This document shows positions 12,361 to 14,760 of a stretch of 14,760 nucleotides of DNA, piece after piece. Position 1 is the stretch's first letter; every line of letters begins with the position of its first letter. The notes beneath the pieces were generated by a model that was not told where the DNA came from, did not search any database, and worked only from the letters and a program-made list of their open reading frames with translations. The position numbers were made by a program, and so were the translations under genes. This stretch comes from an uncultured Oligoflexia bacterium (lineage in GTDB: Bacteria > Bdellovibrionota > Bacteriovoracia > Bacteriovoracales > Bacteriovoracaceae), in assembly GCA_950060715.1 (NCBI GenBank), contig CATLVA010000005.1:1-14760 (forward strand), read 5' to 3'.

Positions 12361-13818
12361 ATGAAAGCATTAAATTTACAAAAAGTTCAAAATGATTTTT
12401 TCGTGCCGCTATGTAATTTGTTTTACGATGAAGCACTTAAAGAACTTAAACCTTCAGAGTTTAGAACTTATATTACCATAGTTTATGTTATTAAGGCCAT
12501 TGGGCCCAACACAAAGACTTATTTTTCCAGCAAGAAAGATCTTCTTAAATGTATATCTGAATTAATTAATGTTTCTGAAAAAACATTTTTAAAACATTTA
12601 AAAACCTTTGAGAGTAGGGGATTACTGAAAATTGAAGGAAAGGCTATAGATCTTGGGTTTGATATTTCCGATTCAAAGAGCGGAGGCTATACACCAATTA
12701 ATATTTTAGACTTAGAATATTTAATCTTAAATCTTGATAATAACGAATTAAAACTATATCTAACTATTCACAGGCTAACTAAAGGCTTTAACAAAAAGTC
12801 TTCAAAGTTAACTTATGCTCAGTTAAAAAAATGGTCTGGTATTAAAAATAAAGCGATTTTTATTGATACTAGAAATTCTTTAAGAGACAAAAATATTATA
12901 ATTGCACTACATGACCTAGAATCTAATACATATCAGTATAAATTAAAGGAATTTTCTAACGGCTTTATTTTTTCAACGGAAGATAAGCAACCGCATCAAG
13001 AAGAAAAGAAACCCTTAAACGAGGGGAAAACTGAAGAAAAAGAACCCTATATAAATAAATATATTCCTAAAGAAAAAAAATATTTAAAAAAATCTTTTAA
13101 CAATTCACAAAACTTTGAAAATCAAAAAAAATTATACCTCAAGCAGAATAGAAAAAAGATTTTTAAATTTTTAAATGAAAATATTAAAACTAAGTACCTA
13201 GATGAAAATGAACAGAATGATTTACTTGAAAAACTAATATCTGAAGTACAGGTACATGGAGGCTTTAAAGGAGAACAAATTAAAACAACCCCTGATTTTT
13301 ATTTATCACAAGATCATCCTCAATTTGGAAGAACGATTGATAAAATAATTGAGAGATATTTTTATCGCTTTGAAGAAGAGCGAAGGGCCAATGAAGGAAG
13401 AGAATTATTTTTAAATTTATTTAAAAGGTTTTACCCAGAGGTAATTGGTAGTGTAGAGGACTACGCTACAAATGATATCTCTAAGCATAAACTAGATAAG
13501 TTAATTATATCAGCTCCTGGAGTTGGGTATTGGTCAAATGATTTTATTTTTAGAGAAGAACACGTTGAAAACCCTGAGTTCTCAAAAGATAAACAATTAG
13601 AAGCTCAAGAATATATGAATAAATTGATTCAAGAGAGGGTAGGGGATAGAGAGATATCTTTTGAAGAAAGGATTGAACTCGTAAATGAATTGATTCCTAT
13701 TGTAGATAAAGTTTACCCTGTAGAATCTGAATATATTTACTCAAAAAGGAGACTAGGTTTTAAGGAGTTTTGTTTTGAATATAAAGAAAGATTGTTAAAC
13801 CTTGAAAAGTCTTCTTAA
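12361..13818 (+). CDS. Putative plasmid replication initiator (tandem winged-helix)
   Basis: No exact family is recognised in this 485-residue protein. Residues about 5-105 form one winged-helix domain (LKPSEFRTYITIVYVIKA, then VSEKTFLKHLKTFESRGLLKIEG trimmed to helix and wing). Residues about 120-205 form a second (LDNNELKLYLTIHRL ... LTYAQLKKWSGI ... NSLRDKNIIIAL). A Lys/Glu-rich linker (about 212-265) leads to an acidic, helical C-terminal half. Two tandem winged helices are the plan of many iteron-binding Rep proteins, and the gene lies directly after the 31-bp array, so replication initiator is the best guess. An alternative is a phage-like replisome organiser. The start is backed by AGGTGA 4 bp upstream. 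The gene looks more A+T-rich than its neighbours. A terminator follows at 13851-13888. Confidence 0.6.
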   Translation: MKALNLQKVQNDFFVPLCNLFYDEALKELKPSEFRTYITIVYVIKAIGPNTKTYFSSKKDLLKCISELINVSEKTFLKHLKTFESRGLLKIEGKAIDLGFDISDSKSGGYTPINILDLEYLILNLDNNELKLYLTIHRLTKGFNKKSSKLTYAQLKKWSGIKNKAIFIDTRNSLRDKNIIIALHDLESNTYQYKLKEFSNGFIFSTEDKQPHQEEKKPLNEGKTEEKEPYINKYIPKEKKYLKKSFNNSQNFENQKKLYLKQNRKKIFKFLNENIKTKYLDENEQNDLLEKLISEVQVHGGFKGEQIKTTPDFYLSQDHPQFGRTIDKIIERYFYRFEEERRANEGRELFLNLFKRFYPEVIGSVEDYATNDISKHKLDKLIISAPGVGYWSNDFIFREEHVENPEFSKDKQLEAQEYMNKLIQERVGDREISFEERIELVNELIPIVDKVYPVESEYIYSKRRLGFKEFCFEYKERLLNLEKSS

Positions 13819-13908
13819 GGTCTTTCTTAGTTTAAATTTTGACGTATTTTGAAGATGCTTTCTTTTTTGTTTACGTCTTCTTTTTTTTAAATTTCGTTTC
13901 TTACCCAT
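13795..13908 (-). CDS. Possible 37-residue highly basic peptide
   Basis: A minus-strand frame from ATG 13908 reads MGKKRNLKKRRRKQKRKH and continues Lys/Arg-rich to a stop at 13795. It lies 22 bp behind the XRE gene on the same strand and overlaps the 3' end of the 12361 gene. There is no ribosome site at proper distance (AGGA is about 18 bp away), and A-rich DNA produces Lys/Arg runs by chance. Only weakly supported. Confidence 0.2.
   Translation of the reverse strand: MGKKRNLKKRRRKQKRKHLQNTSKFKLRKTLRRLFKV
13851..13888 (+). terminator. Intrinsic terminator after the putative initiator gene
   Basis: GAAGATG (13851-13857) pairs with CGTCTTC (13874-13880), seven pairs with one G-U, around a 16-base loop. 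Eight T residues follow (13881-13888). It lies 33 bp after the 12361 gene's stop and separates it from the convergent XRE gene. Confidence 0.6.
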
Positions 13909-13930
13909 GTTTCAATACTAAACAATTCCT

Positions 13931-14200
13931 CTATAAGGAGTCTAAGAAATCTTTAACTTTTTTATACCCAAATGCTTCTGAGATTGAGACGAGGGTGAGT
14001 ATCTTTGGATTGGATCTACCGGCCATTATCTCTCTTAGAGCTGATCTCGCTATGCCTGTCTCCCATGACAACCACTCTATAGGTCTCGCTTCATCAAATT
14101 TATTTGCTAAATCTTCAGAAATCTTAAGCCCAAGCTTTTTCAGGAACTGTTTTTCCTCTTTTGTTCTTGAAACTTTTGGTCTTTTTGAAGTTTTTTTCAT
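13931..14200 (-). CDS. XRE-family helix-turn-helix regulator
   Basis: This 89-residue protein is encoded on the minus strand. After a basic N-terminal tail (MKKTSKRPKVSRTKEEKQ), residues 41-80 form an XRE/Cro-type domain. WLSWETGIARSALREIMAGR has the typical turn and recognition helix, followed by SNPKILTLVSISEAFGY, like the 'nPsl.tL..ia.al' end of the family. It is probably a repressor or an antitoxin-like regulator. It converges on the initiator gene and diverges from the 14273 gene across 72 bp. That gap contains two direct copies of ATGTTA (14207-14212 and 14224-14229), possible operator half-sites. The ribosome site is poor. A role in controlling its divergent neighbour or plasmid copy number is inference. 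Confidence 0.8.
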   Translation of the reverse strand: MKKTSKRPKVSRTKEEKQFLKKLGLKISEDLANKFDEARPIEWLSWETGIARSALREIMAGRSNPKILTLVSISEAFGYKKVKDFLDSL

Positions 14201-14272
14201 AAAAGAATGTTAATTTTTTTGATATGTTATTACTGGCTGTTTGCAGGACTTCTTAACAGGTGAGTGGGAAAG

Positions 14273-14695
14273 ATGAGTGAATTTTCTTTAAAGTTTTTGT
14301 GCGACGCATTGGAATTGATGGGCTTAGATAATAAGTCATTTAAAAAAGCTACAGGGATTGAAACAGACCCTGATAAATTAACAATGCAGAACCTATCTGT
14401 CGTTGAGTTTATGAGTTTAATGGATAAGCTTTATCTTAGTGAGATAGATTTTAGAGGGGAGTATTCTAGAGATATTCATAAAAGAGTTCTATCTTATCAT
14501 ATTCTTAAAGGGGAATATCCATATAGAGTCACTAAGGAGTTAAAGGCCGCTGTAAAGTTAAGGGTGAGAGAAGAGGATCAAAACCTTTGTGGGAGACTGA
14601 AATTTCAAAATAAATTAAATAGAGCACTAGGTACATCAATTAAACTTCCAGCTAGTGATGAGATCTTTCCCTTTTGGCTACTAAAGAAGATATGA
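14273..14695 (+). CDS. Hypothetical protein divergent from the XRE regulator
   Basis: No family is recognised. The 140-residue protein begins MSEFSLKFLCDALELMGLDN and is helical and Lys/Leu-rich, without signal or membrane segments; its first 60 residues could be another small helical DNA-binding or dimerisation domain (KSFKKATGIE ... LSVVEFMSLMD). I prefer ATG 14273 because AGGTGAG lies 8 bp upstream; an in-frame GTG at 14264 would start inside that ribosome site. It shares a 72-bp intergenic region with the XRE gene, so the two may be co-regulated, and a toxin-like partner is one possibility. Only two genes apart from the initiator gene, it may also be a regulator of replication. Function unknown. 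Confidence 0.65.
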   Translation: MSEFSLKFLCDALELMGLDNKSFKKATGIETDPDKLTMQNLSVVEFMSLMDKLYLSEIDFRGEYSRDIHKRVLSYHILKGEYPYRVTKELKAAVKLRVREEDQNLCGRLKFQNKLNRALGTSIKLPASDEIFPFWLLKKI

Positions 14696-14760
14696 ATGAC
14701 CGCCCCATTTATGCCTGGGACTGGTTACCCTAAATGGTTCAGTCCGATAAGGACTTAGAA
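14696..14760. other. Window edge: no confident gene
   Basis: After the 14273 gene only a 13-codon frame (ATG 14692, stop 14731) is complete. GGACTG (14718-14723) and CAGTCC (14740-14745) make a 6-bp dyad. An ATG at 14734 runs open to the last base; if the window were circular it would continue in frame to TAG at 49-51. Confidence 0.3.

Noticed and set aside
13839..14213. Plus-strand 124-codon Phe-rich frame
   Set aside because: It is the complement of the XRE gene, whose helix-turn-helix is clear, and it includes the terminator.

Overview
This window is a compact piece of accessory DNA, roughly one-third G+C by eye, from a Gram-negative bacterium. Supporting signs are a lipoprotein signal, an SSB ending in DEIPF, an F/ICE-type TraU-like protein and a well-formed sigma-54 promoter. 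A predatory-bacterium relative (Bdellovibrionota) would fit the style, but this cannot be settled from sequence alone. The backbone is plasmid-like: transfer genes, ssb, parA plus a putative partner, a long repeat array, and a putative replication initiator. The window could even be a whole small circular plasmid, which is untested.

Layout. 1-1491: a damaged or mis-framed unknown gene followed by a DUF4268-type PD-(D/E)XK nuclease-like protein, probably a defence or accessory pair. 1613-5102: a sigma-54 promoter, then a TraU-like secreted protein overlapping a GspE/PilB-type secretion ATPase. 5103-5301: a control or oriT-like region with three 12-bp-phased CCCTTGA repeats and a perfect 22-bp GC-rich inverted repeat. 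5302-7929: a tightly coupled three-gene run (small protein, Replic_Relax-like protein, VirD4/TraD coupling protein). 8148-9670: a small unknown gene, ssb, and a CsgG/LpoB-like lipoprotein. 9779-11487: ParA and a Lys/Glu-rich winged-helix partner. 11509-12360: a gene-free region with about seventeen degenerate repeat units at 31-bp phase. The left half points one way, the right half points the other, and they meet at a palindrome. 12361-13818: a tandem winged-helix protein, probably the replication initiator. 13931-14695: a divergent XRE-type regulator (the only convincing minus-strand gene) and an unknown 140-residue protein.

How it fits together: the repeat array lies between the partition genes and the initiator gene, so it is the best candidate for the replication origin, the partition centromere, or both. 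The transfer block has a coupling protein and a secretion ATPase but no recognisable HUH relaxase. The Replic_Relax-like protein next to the inverted repeat is the most likely substitute DNA-processing factor. Most striking are the mirrored 31-bp array and this relaxase-less transfer module with its candidate oriT.
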